64,000 bases of DNA from Ampullimonas aquatilis (lineage in GTDB: Bacteria; Pseudomonadota; Gammaproteobacteria; Burkholderiales; Burkholderiaceae_D). The stretch's first letter is position 1; each line of letters opens with the position of its first letter. The notes beneath the pieces are model-generated. The model did no database searches. It had not been told where the DNA came from and worked only from the letters and a program-made list of their open reading frames with translations. Below are positions 35,347 through 43,969 of the stretch, piece after piece. The stretch spans positions 1,736,001 through 1,800,000 of the forward strand of contig NZ_CP183834.1 of the NCBI RefSeq assembly GCF_049675895.1. Reading direction: 5' to 3'. Both the position numbers and the translations under genes were made by a program.

Positions 35347-37494
35347 ATGCATCATACAGGCGCTCATCGACTCATAAACTTCTCGTTAGTCAAATTACTA
35401 GGATGGCTTCTTGTGAGTGTATTAAGTTGCATTTCGTTCAATTCAGCTGCAACTACACTCACAGAAGCCGATCTTCAAAAACTGTACCCCAAATATAAAA
35501 TTGGCAAATTAGAAAATGATCCACCACTATGGCCCATTTTTGAAGAAAATGGCCCAGTAACCGATCTAGTAGGCTATGCCTTTGAATCCATTGATCTTGC
35601 TCCTATTCCTGGATTTGCAGGAATTCCAATTAACTTACTGGTCATCTTGACACCGGATGGAAAATTTCATGATGCTCGCGTGTTATCACATCATGAACCA
35701 GTTTTTGTTGAAGGCCTAGGTGAAACCCCTATGCGGGCATTTGTTTCACAATTCCCGGGGTTATCTCTTAAACAGAGTATCAAGATCGGGAAAAAACCAC
35801 CTGGCTCAGATAACTCCAGCGCAGCCAATGTATTGATTGATGGCGTCCTAAAAGCCACTTCATCTTGCCGAATTATTACTGACACCATCTTATCTGCCTC
35901 ATTAAAAATTGCCCGTGCCAAATTAGGGTATACCGGTGGCGCTGATCTTGATAGTGTTGCCAGAATTAAAACCGATTTTTATCAAAAGAAAACCTGGCAA
36001 GATCTAGAAAAAGATGGATTGATTAAACATATCACCATAAACAATAAAACGATTGAGCAAGGTTTTTCAAACACTGGATGGGAAGGCTTAGATAAAGCAG
36101 CGCTAGAGGAGCCTGAGGCAAATTTTATTGACGTCAGTATTGCATTACTTAATTTGCCAACAGTAGGAAAAAATCTTTTAAGCGAAAAAGATTGGAATTT
36201 TCTCCAGAAACACCTCAAGCCTGGGGATATGGCCTTTTTGATTGCCAGTAAAGGTAGATACAGTTTTGTTGATGAGCAATTTGTACGTGCTGCGGTTCCT
36301 AACAGATTAACGCTCACACAGGGAGGTCTTCCCATTACCATGCGTGACATGGATATGGACTTTAATATCCAGACAAATGACTCTACGCCATTCACCGATT
36401 ACAAGATATTTAAAGTAATCGGTCAATCAGGACTTGATGTTGCCATACCAGAAAATTTTGCCCTTCACGTTACCCGGGTCAAAGGGTACATCTATCCAGA
36501 GAGAATCACACATTCTTACCCACTTGATTTTGAAGTCAATAAAAATTATATAGACATTCCTCCCAAGCAAATTAAAGGATGGCGTGTTAGCTGGATTCAA
36601 AGAAAGTTTGAATTACTTGCATTAGTCGCTAGCTTGGCTATTTTGACGGCGGTCTTGGTGTTGCAGAAGCGTGTGACACGTAATGAAAAATTCTTCAAAG
36701 CATTCCGATTTGGCTTTTTAGTCTATACCTTATTTTTCATCGGTTACTACGCTCAAGGACAACTCTCTATCGTCAACATTACGTCCATTTTGCAAGCGCT
36801 GAAAGAAAAACGTGCACTAACGTTTTTCCTCTTTGATCCAATGAGCACCTTACTTTGGATCTTCACCATCATTACATTCTTTGTTTGGGGACGAGGTACA
36901 TTTTGCGGATGGCTATGCCCATTCGGGGCCATGCAAGAATTCTTAGGTGCTATTGCAAAATTGATAAAAATTCCTCAAATCAAGTTATCAGATTCAGTTG
37001 ATGGCAAGCTTAAATATCTTAAATATGTTGTACTTTTTGTCTGCATTACAGCTGCAGTCCTTGCTCCAAAAGTCAGTGATAGCATTAATGAGGTTGAACC
37101 ATTCAAAACCAGTATTACCTTGGCTTTCGTTCGCTCCTATCCATTCATCATCTATGTTGGTGTATTACTGTTTGCGGGATTGTTTATTTATAAATTTTAC
37201 TGCCGCTTCCTTTGCCCACTCGGTGCGGCAATGGCTTTAGGTGGAAAGTTGCGCATGTTTAAATGGTTAGCCAGAAGAGCTGAGTGCGGCAAACCTTGTC
37301 AAGCCTGTCGCCCAGCCTGTCAATATAAAGCCATTGATAAAAAAGGAGAAATCCAATATGACGACTGCTTCCAATGCCTTGATTGTGTCGTCATTCACGA
37401 TAGTCCTACTCGCTGCGTTCCAGTCATCATTCAACAGAAAAATGGCAAGATCATCGAAGTGCGTGGCAATAATTCTGAACAGAAGGCAGCATAA
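35347..37494 (+). CDS. NosR-like membrane flavoprotein with polyferredoxin domain
   Basis: 715 residues. Signal/anchor at about 14-34, then a periplasmic FMN-binding domain (about 60-190), with DGVLKATSS aligning to the NosR/NqrC flavinylation motif and Thr171 as probable FMN acceptor. Membrane helices follow from about 420, including NosR/NapH-type GTFCGWLCPFGAM and CRFLCPLGAAMALGG. A cytoplasmic ferredoxin-like end has CGKPCQACRPACQYKAI and CFQCLDCVV. NosR proteins feed electrons across the membrane to periplasmic partners or act in regulation of nitrous oxide reduction, but no nos genes are here. In this place it probably serves alcohol oxidation or its control. The stop overlaps the apbE start (TAATG). 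Confidence 0.85.
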   Translation: MHHTGAHRLINFSLVKLLGWLLVSVLSCISFNSAATTLTEADLQKLYPKYKIGKLENDPPLWPIFEENGPVTDLVGYAFESIDLAPIPGFAGIPINLLVILTPDGKFHDARVLSHHEPVFVEGLGETPMRAFVSQFPGLSLKQSIKIGKKPPGSDNSSAANVLIDGVLKATSSCRIITDTILSASLKIARAKLGYTGGADLDSVARIKTDFYQKKTWQDLEKDGLIKHITINNKTIEQGFSNTGWEGLDKAALEEPEANFIDVSIALLNLPTVGKNLLSEKDWNFLQKHLKPGDMAFLIASKGRYSFVDEQFVRAAVPNRLTLTQGGLPITMRDMDMDFNIQTNDSTPFTDYKIFKVIGQSGLDVAIPENFALHVTRVKGYIYPERITHSYPLDFEVNKNYIDIPPKQIKGWRVSWIQRKFELLALVASLAILTAVLVLQKRVTRNEKFFKAFRFGFLVYTLFFIGYYAQGQLSIVNITSILQALKEKRALTFFLFDPMSTLLWIFTIITFFVWGRGTFCGWLCPFGAMQEFLGAIAKLIKIPQIKLSDSVDGKLKYLKYVVLFVCITAAVLAPKVSDSINEVEPFKTSITLAFVRSYPFIIYVGVLLFAGLFIYKFYCRFLCPLGAAMALGGKLRMFKWLARRAECGKPCQACRPACQYKAIDKKGEIQYDDCFQCLDCVVIHDSPTRCVPVIIQQKNGKIIEVRGNNSEQKAA

Positions 37495-38540
37495 TGAAAA
37501 AAAGACAATTCCTATTTGCAGGCCTCGGGGCTTTCGTAGCAACGAGCGGTCTTCTCCTCGGTGCCAGATATACCATTCAACAAACCGAGACAAGTCATTC
37601 AAATGAAGATGCATTGATTGAACAGCAAAAAAGCACCCTAGCTTTTGGTACTGTCGTCACGGTACAAGCTCGCCATGAGAACTCAACTGTTCTGGTAGCA
37701 GCCATTGATGCCGCTTTACAAGCAATTAAGCAAGTCAATGATCTCATGAGTATTTACGAAAAAAATAGTCAATTAAGTCAATTAAATAAAAATGGCTTTT
37801 TGAATAATGCCCACCCATGGCTACTTGAGATACTAAAACAATCTCAAGCAATGGCTGAAATATCTAATGGTTTATTTGATATCACCGTGCAACGATTATG
37901 GGAAACCTATGCACAAGCCAGTATAGAAAATCGCACACCTTCACCATTAGAAATTCAAACTGCCAAAAAACTGATTGACTGGCGTTCTATTTCCATAAAT
38001 AACGATCAAATTTTATTGAATCATAAAGATATTCAGCTCACCCTGAATGGAATTGCTCAAGGCTACGCCTCCCAGAAGGCGACCGAAGTACTTAAGCAAT
38101 TTGGTATCAAACATGCATTAATCAATGCCGGTGAGTTTGCCTCTTTAGGAAAAGCAAGTTCAGATAGAAACTGGAATTTAGGATTGGAGAATCCTGAAAT
38201 TTTCTCGAAGGATAAGTCAAATAAAGATATTTTAGGGCGCCTTCAATTAGATGGCCGATATATTGCCACATCAAGTGCTGCTTATACGACATTTACCCAA
38301 GATAGAAAAAATCATCATATCTTTGATCCAAGAACCGGACACTCACCTACAGAAATTTTGAGTGTCACTGTATTGGCTGAGACAGGTGCTGTCGCAGATG
38401 CATTAACCAAACCACTGTTCATGATGTCACCGCAGGCTTCGCTCGATTTCTTGAAAAAAATTCCAGGTACTGATGCAGTTATTTTGACAAGAGAAAGAAA
38501 TTGGATTGTTACTGAAGGTGCCAAATTTGACTTGGTATAG
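37494..38540 (+). CDS. apbE: FAD:protein FMN transferase
   Basis: 348 residues. ApbE transfers FMN from FAD to a threonine of an exported flavoprotein. Family motifs are FGTVVTVQARHE, MSIYEKNSQLSQLN, LNGIAQGYA, HHIFDPRTG and TGAVADALTKPLFMM, the last holding Mg2+/FAD-binding residues. The N-terminus has a hydrophobic export segment (residues about 5-24), consistent with periplasmic action. Start and stop overlap with the NosR-like gene, which strongly suggests that its FMN domain is the substrate. It ends facing the response-regulator gene across a hairpin. Confidence 0.92.
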   Translation: MKKRQFLFAGLGAFVATSGLLLGARYTIQQTETSHSNEDALIEQQKSTLAFGTVVTVQARHENSTVLVAAIDAALQAIKQVNDLMSIYEKNSQLSQLNKNGFLNNAHPWLLEILKQSQAMAEISNGLFDITVQRLWETYAQASIENRTPSPLEIQTAKKLIDWRSISINNDQILLNHKDIQLTLNGIAQGYASQKATEVLKQFGIKHALINAGEFASLGKASSDRNWNLGLENPEIFSKDKSNKDILGRLQLDGRYIATSSAAYTTFTQDRKNHHIFDPRTGHSPTEILSVTVLAETGAVADALTKPLFMMSPQASLDFLKKIPGTDAVILTRERNWIVTEGAKFDLV

Positions 38541-38553
38541 GGAGTGCTTTGAA

Positions 38554-38581
38554 GGCTGTAGGCAGATAGATGCCTGCAGCC
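38554..38581. terminator. Hairpin between convergent apbE and response-regulator genes
   Basis: GGCTGTAGGCA (38554-38564) pairs with TGCCTGCAGCC (38571-38581) with one G-U pair and a six-base loop. T runs are short, so terminator function in both directions is likely but not certain. Confidence 0.6.
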
Positions 38582-38582
38582 C

Positions 38583-39215
38583 TTAATTTGAATCCACTAC
38601 ACCATATCGAATTGCTAACCATAATAATTGAAAATCGTTTTCGGCCTCCAACTTTTGGCGTATCAATGACAAGTAGTTAAATATGGTTTTAGGACTGAGA
38701 TGCATGGCGGTAGCAATTTCGTTAGTTGACTCGCCCTTCACCATCATTCTTAATACTTCAAATTCTCTTGGTGTCAATCGACTCATTAAGCTTTCTTGCT
38801 CCAGTGTTTGCTTAGCAATCGTTTGAGCTATCTCAGAAGATAAGACTTTTTGCCCTATTGCTACGCGTCTGATTGCATCAATCATTTCAGATGGTTCACT
38901 GTTTTTTGTTATATAACCTAGCGCCCCCACTCTCATCGCCTGCGTCACAAATAATGGATTATTGTGCATAGAAAAAACCAACACCTTCAAACCACTTTGA
39001 CGTAACAGCATTCGACGAATTGCCTCTATACCGCTACTAGCACCCAGATTGATATCAACTATTGCCAAGTCAATATTACCTTGACTCAACAAGGCATAAG
39101 CATCATCTGCCGTTGCTGCTTCAGCAATCACAGTAAAATCGGGCTCTGCATCAAGAAAACGCCGATACCCTGCTCTTACTACCGCGTGATCATCTACAAG
39201 TAAAATTCTTATCAT
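38583..39215 (-). CDS. NarL/LuxR-family response regulator
   Basis: About 210 residues: receiver domain (1-120) with acidic pocket Asp8-Asp9 and phospho-acceptor Asp54 (LAIVDINLG), then a LuxR-type helix-turn-helix (LTPREFEVLRMMVKGESTNEIATAMHLSPKTI). ATG 39215 (MIRILLVDD) is preferred; the longer TTG start at 39227 is out of keeping with the family. It lies 26 bases after the kinase gene and should act with it. Its relatives (MxaX, ExaE, AgmR, PedR) control PQQ dehydrogenase genes. The calcium-type dehydrogenase promoter across the divergent gap is the likely target. Confidence 0.92.
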   Translation of the reverse strand: MIRILLVDDHAVVRAGYRRFLDAEPDFTVIAEAATADDAYALLSQGNIDLAIVDINLGASSGIEAIRRMLLRQSGLKVLVFSMHNNPLFVTQAMRVGALGYITKNSEPSEMIDAIRRVAIGQKVLSSEIAQTIAKQTLEQESLMSRLTPREFEVLRMMVKGESTNEIATAMHLSPKTIFNYLSLIRQKLEAENDFQLLWLAIRYGVVDSN

Positions 39216-39241
39216 TATCAATTCCAATTAGCGCAATTAAT

Positions 39242-40528
39242 TTAATTCGGTATAAATATATCAACAGCCAAACCAATTGGTATTCGCTCGGTAATTGTCA
39301 ATTGACCATCTACCATACTTAGGCGCTCTCTCAATCCTAACAGGCCATAGCCCTTACTTTGATTAATCTTACTCAAACTCCCGACACCATCGTCCTCAAT
39401 TCTTAAGCGCAAGCCCTCTATTTCATGTTCTAGTTTGATATAGCAATTCTTGGCCTCACTATGACGAAAAACATTGGTAAGCATTTCTTGCAAAGATCGA
39501 TAGAGAACCAAACCGGTACTCTGATCTTGAATTTGCAGTTTTTCAGGGAGATTAATGTGTATTGTTGGCCCGTTAACACGTCCCTGCCAACTACCAATCA
39601 AATCTCTCATCGCATCAAGCAAACCCAAGCCTTCTAAACCGTGCGGCTTGAGCCTTGTTAACAAAGTTCGAACATGCATAGCAATACTTCTTGAATGCAA
39701 GACAATATTATGCGCGCAAGATTTAATTTGCTGGGGATTCGCAGTTAGCACATGGCGCTCTATAAAAGCGCCATCGACTGTTATTGCGGTAAGCACCTGA
39801 CCCAACTCGTCATGCAATTCTCGCGCGATTTCTTTGCGTTCACTTTCCTGCAGTTCCAATAGTCTATGAGTTAACTGCTTTTGATTATGCCTTGCTTCTC
39901 TTAAGCTCTCCGCAAGATGGTCAATGCCTAATGCAATCCGTTCAAACTCTTTGAGTTGAAAATGGCGACGGGACTTAATTGACTCATCTTTTTCCAATTT
40001 AGTTAAACAATCTAACAACTCTCTAACTGGTGATAATGCCCAATGTGCTACCCACCATGCCACCAATAAGGTAATTAATGAGAAAAGTAAAAAAGCAACC
40101 ATAATCCTGATCACATCCGAAACTGATTCATCCAATTCAGACTGAGCATTTGGTTGAATTAACAATATATCTTCACCCATTGGAATTCTATAGGTCTTAC
40201 TAATACTGAGTTCCTTGTTGAAAAAGGCAACAGCCCATTTGTCTGACTCTGCATTATTTTCAATACCACTATCTGTAGGCTTAATTAATCTTGCAGATAC
40301 ATGCCTTAAATTTTTAAGTTGAAAAGGTGAAATCATTTCCGATACACCGACACCGCCTTGTTGCTTTGCTTCATTTGCCAATAAAACAAGATCAATAAGC
40401 TCGGAAGTAGCCGTTATTTCATGCTCAACATCGCTAAGAATATTGCTCGTTAAAACAACTAACGATGTGATCAACATAATCACAAGAGCAATACCAAGAC
40501 TAAAAACCAAACGTACTCTTAGGTCCAT
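39242..40528 (-). CDS. Sensor histidine kinase of the HisKA_3 type
   Basis: 428 residues with two membrane helices (about 8-30 and 140-162) around a periplasmic sensor of about 110 residues, then a HAMP-like segment. The DHp domain has SERKEIARELHDELGQVL with His239, and the C-terminal ATPase has EMLTNVFRHSEAK, EDDGVG and GYGLLGLRERL. This layout matches MxaY/NarX-like kinases. It is transcribed away from the ExaA-like gene, with its response regulator next. The periplasmic position of the sensor would suit detection of an alcohol, a metal or a dehydrogenase product; the signal is unknown. Confidence 0.92.
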   Translation of the reverse strand: MDLRVRLVFSLGIALVIMLITSLVVLTSNILSDVEHEITATSELIDLVLLANEAKQQGGVGVSEMISPFQLKNLRHVSARLIKPTDSGIENNAESDKWAVAFFNKELSISKTYRIPMGEDILLIQPNAQSELDESVSDVIRIMVAFLLFSLITLLVAWWVAHWALSPVRELLDCLTKLEKDESIKSRRHFQLKEFERIALGIDHLAESLREARHNQKQLTHRLLELQESERKEIARELHDELGQVLTAITVDGAFIERHVLTANPQQIKSCAHNIVLHSRSIAMHVRTLLTRLKPHGLEGLGLLDAMRDLIGSWQGRVNGPTIHINLPEKLQIQDQSTGLVLYRSLQEMLTNVFRHSEAKNCYIKLEHEIEGLRLRIEDDGVGSLSKINQSKGYGLLGLRERLSMVDGQLTITERIPIGLAVDIFIPN

Positions 40529-40699
40529 TTCTTTCCCAGAATGAAGACAAATCTTCTAAAAAAATCTAAAAGAAAATCATAAAAATTTGAAATCCAGCTT
40601 ATTGCTTATCTAAGCCTGAAAGTACTGTTTTCACAAGAAATATTTCAATAATCTAAGTGAAAAATTAATTTTCACAGCACATCAATGCAACCGGGAATA

Positions 40700-40731
40700 A
40701 CTCCCTACGTAACAGGGCAGCACTCCCTATG
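40700..40731. promoter_or_regulatory. Direct repeats upstream of the exaA-like gene, candidate response-regulator sites
   Basis: ACTCCCTACG (40700-40709) and ACTCCCTATG (40722-40731) are spaced 22 bases apart, two turns of the helix. Each has GGG just upstream, giving weak symmetry (GGGA-N5-TCCC and AGGG-N7-CCCT). They sit 91-122 bases before the ATG in the gap shared with the two-component genes. No -24/-12 promoter is present here. Confidence 0.5.
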
Positions 40732-40821
40732 CCTTAACCCCTCAGCTTTCTATACTTCTCGAAGGCGAAAACAGAATTGCGATTGCCTTTAACAAAATAA
40801 CTCACTGCATGAGGAGATAAA

Positions 40822-42690
40822 ATGAAACGAGGTTTGTACCAACAAGTCGCACCGAAGGCTTTGGTGCTTGCTATTGCTGCCACATTTTCAATGTCAGCAT
40901 TTGCGGCTTCACAAGTCACTTGGAACGATATTTTAAACGACGACAAAACTACTAGTGATGTTTTGCAGTATGGCATGGGTGTTAAAGCACAGCGTTACAG
41001 CCCAGCCAAACAGATCACTCCACAAACCGCTTCCAAAATTACACCAGTATGGTCATTCTCCTTCGGTGGTGAAAAACAACGTGGGCAAGAAGGACAAGCC
41101 CTGGTTTATGACGGCGTGATTTATGCCACCGCATCTTATTCACGTTTTTTTGCCCTGGATGCTCGTACCGGAAAAAAAATCTGGGAATATGAATATCGCC
41201 TGCCAGAAGATATTCGTCCATGCTGTGACGTGGTAAACCGTGGTCCGGCCATCTATGGTGACAAGGTGTTCTTTGGTACATTGGATGCTGGTATCGTTGC
41301 ACTGAATAAAGATACCGGTAAAGTGGTCTGGAAACAAAAGTTTGAAGATCACAAAGTTGGTTACACAATGAGTGGCGCACCAACTATTGTTAAAGATCAA
41401 AAAACTGGCAAAGTCCTGCTGGTACATGGCTCATCTGGCGATGAGTTCGGTGTTGTCGGTAAACTCTATGCTCGTGATCCCGATACCGGTGAAGAAGTCT
41501 GGATGCGGCCTCTTGTTGAAGGTCATGTTGGCCGCTTGAATGGCAAGGACAGTACACCTTCTGGTGATGCAAAAGGTCCATCATGGCCAGATGAAGCTGG
41601 CTCTGTAACGGGCAAGGTAGAGCCATGGAGTCATGGCGGCGGCGCACCCTGGCAATCGGCTTCTTTTGACGTGGAAAACAACACCATCGTTGTTGGTACA
41701 GGAAACCCTGCCCCGTGGAATACCTGGAAGCGGACTAAACCAGGTGATGATCCGCGTAAATGGGAAAGCCTGTTCACTTCTGGTCAAGCTTACATTGACC
41801 CATCCAACGGTAATCTGAAAGGCTTCTTCCAACATACTCCCAATGATGCCTGGGACTTCTCTGGCAACAACGAAATCGTCTTGTTTGAATACAAAGACAG
41901 CTCAGGAAAGATCGTTAAAGCCGGTGCACACGCAGACCGTAATGGCTTCTTCTTCGTCACTGACCGTAACAAACTCGCTGATGGCGCAGGTTATCCAAAC
42001 AAACCCACATCACTTTTGGCAGCCTACCCGTTTGTTGAAGGCATTACTTGGGCGAAAGGTTTTGATCTGAAGACTGGCAAGCCAAATGAAGTTGAAGGTC
42101 AACGCCCTCCACTGCCAGCGCCTGGCGAAAAAAGTGGTAAACCAGTATTCGTTTCGCCACCATTCCTCGGTGGTAAAAACTGGAATCCCATGTCATATAA
42201 CCCAGACACTGGCTTGTTTTACATTGCAGGTAACGAATGGGCTGAAGATTACTGGACTGAAGAAGTTTCCTACAAGGCTGGCTCTGCTTACTTGGGACAA
42301 GGTTTCCGGATTAAAAAACTGTTTGATGATCACGTAGGCATCATCGAAGCACTGGATCCTAAAACAGGTAAAGTTGTCTGGAAAAGAACTGAAAAATTCC
42401 CAATGTGGGCAGGTACTTTGACGACTGCTGGCGGCATTACCTTTACCGGTACTGGTGATGGCTATCTGCTTGCGCTGGATGCAAAAACTGGTAAAGAAGT
42501 ATGGAAATTCCAAACTGGCTCCGGCATTGTTTCAGCCCCTATCACCTGGGAAATGGATGGTGAGCAATATGTTGGCTTGCATTCCGGCTACGGTGGCGCA
42601 GTTCCACTCTGGGGTGGTGATATGGCTGAGTTGACCAAGCAATTGCAGCAAGGCGGTTCTTACTGGGTATTCAAATTACCTAAGAATTAA
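40822..42690 (+). CDS. exaA: Calcium-type PQQ-dependent ethanol/alcohol dehydrogenase (ExaA/PedE-like)
   Basis: 622-residue periplasmic quinoprotein with a signal peptide (cleavage near AFAAS). It has the vicinal disulfide Cys134-Cys135 (RPCCDV), and metal ligands at E208, N295 (GTGNPAPW) and D345 in WDFSG. Ser347 takes the place of the extra Asp of lanthanide enzymes, so calcium is expected. The long insert around TKPGDDPRKWESLFTSGQAY and the stretch WDFSGNNEIVLFEYKD are typical of ExaA. GAGGAG precedes the ATG. It ends in a strong terminator and is followed by pentapeptide and cytochrome genes. It pairs functionally with the PedH-like enzyme at 32284-34023. Confidence 0.94.
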   Translation: MKRGLYQQVAPKALVLAIAATFSMSAFAASQVTWNDILNDDKTTSDVLQYGMGVKAQRYSPAKQITPQTASKITPVWSFSFGGEKQRGQEGQALVYDGVIYATASYSRFFALDARTGKKIWEYEYRLPEDIRPCCDVVNRGPAIYGDKVFFGTLDAGIVALNKDTGKVVWKQKFEDHKVGYTMSGAPTIVKDQKTGKVLLVHGSSGDEFGVVGKLYARDPDTGEEVWMRPLVEGHVGRLNGKDSTPSGDAKGPSWPDEAGSVTGKVEPWSHGGGAPWQSASFDVENNTIVVGTGNPAPWNTWKRTKPGDDPRKWESLFTSGQAYIDPSNGNLKGFFQHTPNDAWDFSGNNEIVLFEYKDSSGKIVKAGAHADRNGFFFVTDRNKLADGAGYPNKPTSLLAAYPFVEGITWAKGFDLKTGKPNEVEGQRPPLPAPGEKSGKPVFVSPPFLGGKNWNPMSYNPDTGLFYIAGNEWAEDYWTEEVSYKAGSAYLGQGFRIKKLFDDHVGIIEALDPKTGKVVWKRTEKFPMWAGTLTTAGGITFTGTGDGYLLALDAKTGKEVWKFQTGSGIVSAPITWEMDGEQYVGLHSGYGGAVPLWGGDMAELTKQLQQGGSYWVFKLPKN

Positions 42691-42759
42691 GCATTTGACT
42701 TGTGCTATAGAGGAAGATTGGTCTCAACTTCTGTAGCTTCTGAAAGGCTTCGTCTTGAC

Positions 42760-42791
42760 AGGCTGACTGCTAAACCGGTCAGCCTTTTTTT
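42760..42791 (+). terminator. Rho-independent terminator after the exaA-like gene
   Basis: AGGCTGAC (42760-42767) pairs with GTCAGCCT (42778-42785), followed by TTTTTTT. Read-through would give lower expression of the pentapeptide and cytochrome genes. Confidence 0.9.
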
Positions 42792-42810
42792 ATTCATTAA
42801 GGATTAGCCC

Positions 42811-43389
42811 ATGGATCCAAAAAAGATCTTTCCAAAAATTCTGCTACTCACAATCATGCTAATTGCTTGTTGTTCAATTAAAGCCGAAGAACCATTAAAT
42901 ATCAAAGGTTGCTTTATCTGGCCATATGCACAATGTAAAGGTGCTGATCTTCGACATGCCAACCTCGCTTATAAAAACCTGGCGGGTGCCGACTTGACGG
43001 GTGCCAACCTCGCACGCGCAGATTTACGGGCAGCCAATTTAGGTGGCGCAATTCTGGATGGTGCCGATTTGACAGGAGCAAATTTAAAGCAAGCCAATCT
43101 ATCAGGTGCGTCGCTTAAAGGAGCAAAAATGGTCGGCGTCAATCTTGAGTTGGCACGACTACTCAGAACCGATCTATCGCAAGCCGATTTGACAGCAGCC
43201 AATCTTGAAGCAGCGCGCGCCAATTTTGGTTGGTTTGTTGAAGCAAATCTGACCAATGCCAACGTTCAAGAAACAAAATTTGTCGCTTCCAATTTGAAAA
43301 ATGCGAATCTGGAAGGCGCATTAATCAAATACACCATATTTCCTGACGCCTTCATGGAGGGCTGCAAGGGTTGCCCCAAGGATTGGTAA
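42811..43389 (+). CDS. Pentapeptide-repeat protein, exported
   Basis: 192 residues with an N-terminal hydrophobic signal (about 9-25; IACCSIKAEE suggests cleavage or lipidation near the cysteines). About 20 tandem A(D/N)LXX pentapeptides follow (ADLRHANLAYKNLAGADLTG and onward to about residue 170), forming a right-handed square helix. The mature protein has cysteine pairs at its start (GCFIWPYAQC) and end (GCKGCP). Pentapeptide proteins occur next to ExaA/PedE in pseudomonads, but their role is not established; scaffold or chaperone for the dehydrogenase is a guess. Followed 3 bases later by a cytochrome gene. Confidence 0.85.
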   Translation: MDPKKIFPKILLLTIMLIACCSIKAEEPLNIKGCFIWPYAQCKGADLRHANLAYKNLAGADLTGANLARADLRAANLGGAILDGADLTGANLKQANLSGASLKGAKMVGVNLELARLLRTDLSQADLTAANLEAARANFGWFVEANLTNANVQETKFVASNLKNANLEGALIKYTIFPDAFMEGCKGCPKDW

Positions 43390-43392
43390 TCA

Positions 43393-43923
43393 ATGAAAAC
43401 TCAATTGACCACTACTATTATGAATCTCAACAAACTATATCGCTTGTTATTCAAATCATCTCTGCTCATTCTATTCGTCAGTCTTTCAACAGTACATGTC
43501 ATTACTCAAGCTGATGAAGTGAAAGGCTCATTACCTACACCCGGCGAATTGCCAAAGTTAGGCAATCAGTGGCAAATACCCAATCCTTATCGAGGTATTC
43601 AAAGTAATAGTGAATTGATTGTAAAACTAGGGAATACCCTATTCAATGAAAATTGTGCACGTTGCCATGGTGTTGATGCTTTAAAGCCGGCAGGCGCTCC
43701 CGAGCTACGCAAGCTGGATAGTTACTGTCGAAATAAAGTCGACAGAGAATACTTCGATGCCTGCATGAAAGACACCGATCAGTATTTTCTGAATTCAGTA
43801 CTAGAAGGAAAAACAAGGATTGGCGTTACCCACATGCCAGCTTGGAAAGGATTATTGAGCCAAGAGTCAATTTGGGCCATCAAGAACTTTTTGGAATCGG
43901 TCAGTCAATCCACTCCGCCCTAA
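43393..43923 (+). CDS. exaB: Cytochrome c-550, second PedF/ExaB type
   Basis: 176-residue exported cytochrome with haem motif CARCH at residues 88-92 and likely Met ligand in THMPAW near residue 148. Shared features with the first cytochrome are NQWQIPNPYRG, APELRKLDSYC, DQYFLNSV and SIWAIKNFLES. The signal peptide runs to about TQADE; an internal ATG at 43420 (MNLNKLYRL) would give a more normal signal length and may be the true start. As the nearest cytochrome to the calcium dehydrogenase it is probably its electron acceptor. Confidence 0.87.
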   Translation: MKTQLTTTIMNLNKLYRLLFKSSLLILFVSLSTVHVITQADEVKGSLPTPGELPKLGNQWQIPNPYRGIQSNSELIVKLGNTLFNENCARCHGVDALKPAGAPELRKLDSYCRNKVDREYFDACMKDTDQYFLNSVLEGKTRIGVTHMPAWKGLLSQESIWAIKNFLESVSQSTPP

Positions 43924-43969
43924 AAAGTTCAATCTATTTTGCTCTGCAGCATGTACCAATGCGTTACGA

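Noticed and set aside
35347..37494. Part of a nitrous oxide reductase (nos) cluster
   Set aside because: NosR-like motifs are present but no nosZ, nosD, nosF, nosY or nosL is found; the surroundings are all PQQ alcohol oxidation genes.
40681..40821. Sigma-54 promoter before the exaA-like gene
   Set aside because: No GG/GC pair with correct spacing was found; this gene probably uses another sigma factor.
42811..43389. Tandem DNA repeats in the pentapeptide gene as a CRISPR or satellite array
   Set aside because: The periodicity is 15 bases within an open reading frame and reflects the A(D/N)LXX protein repeat.
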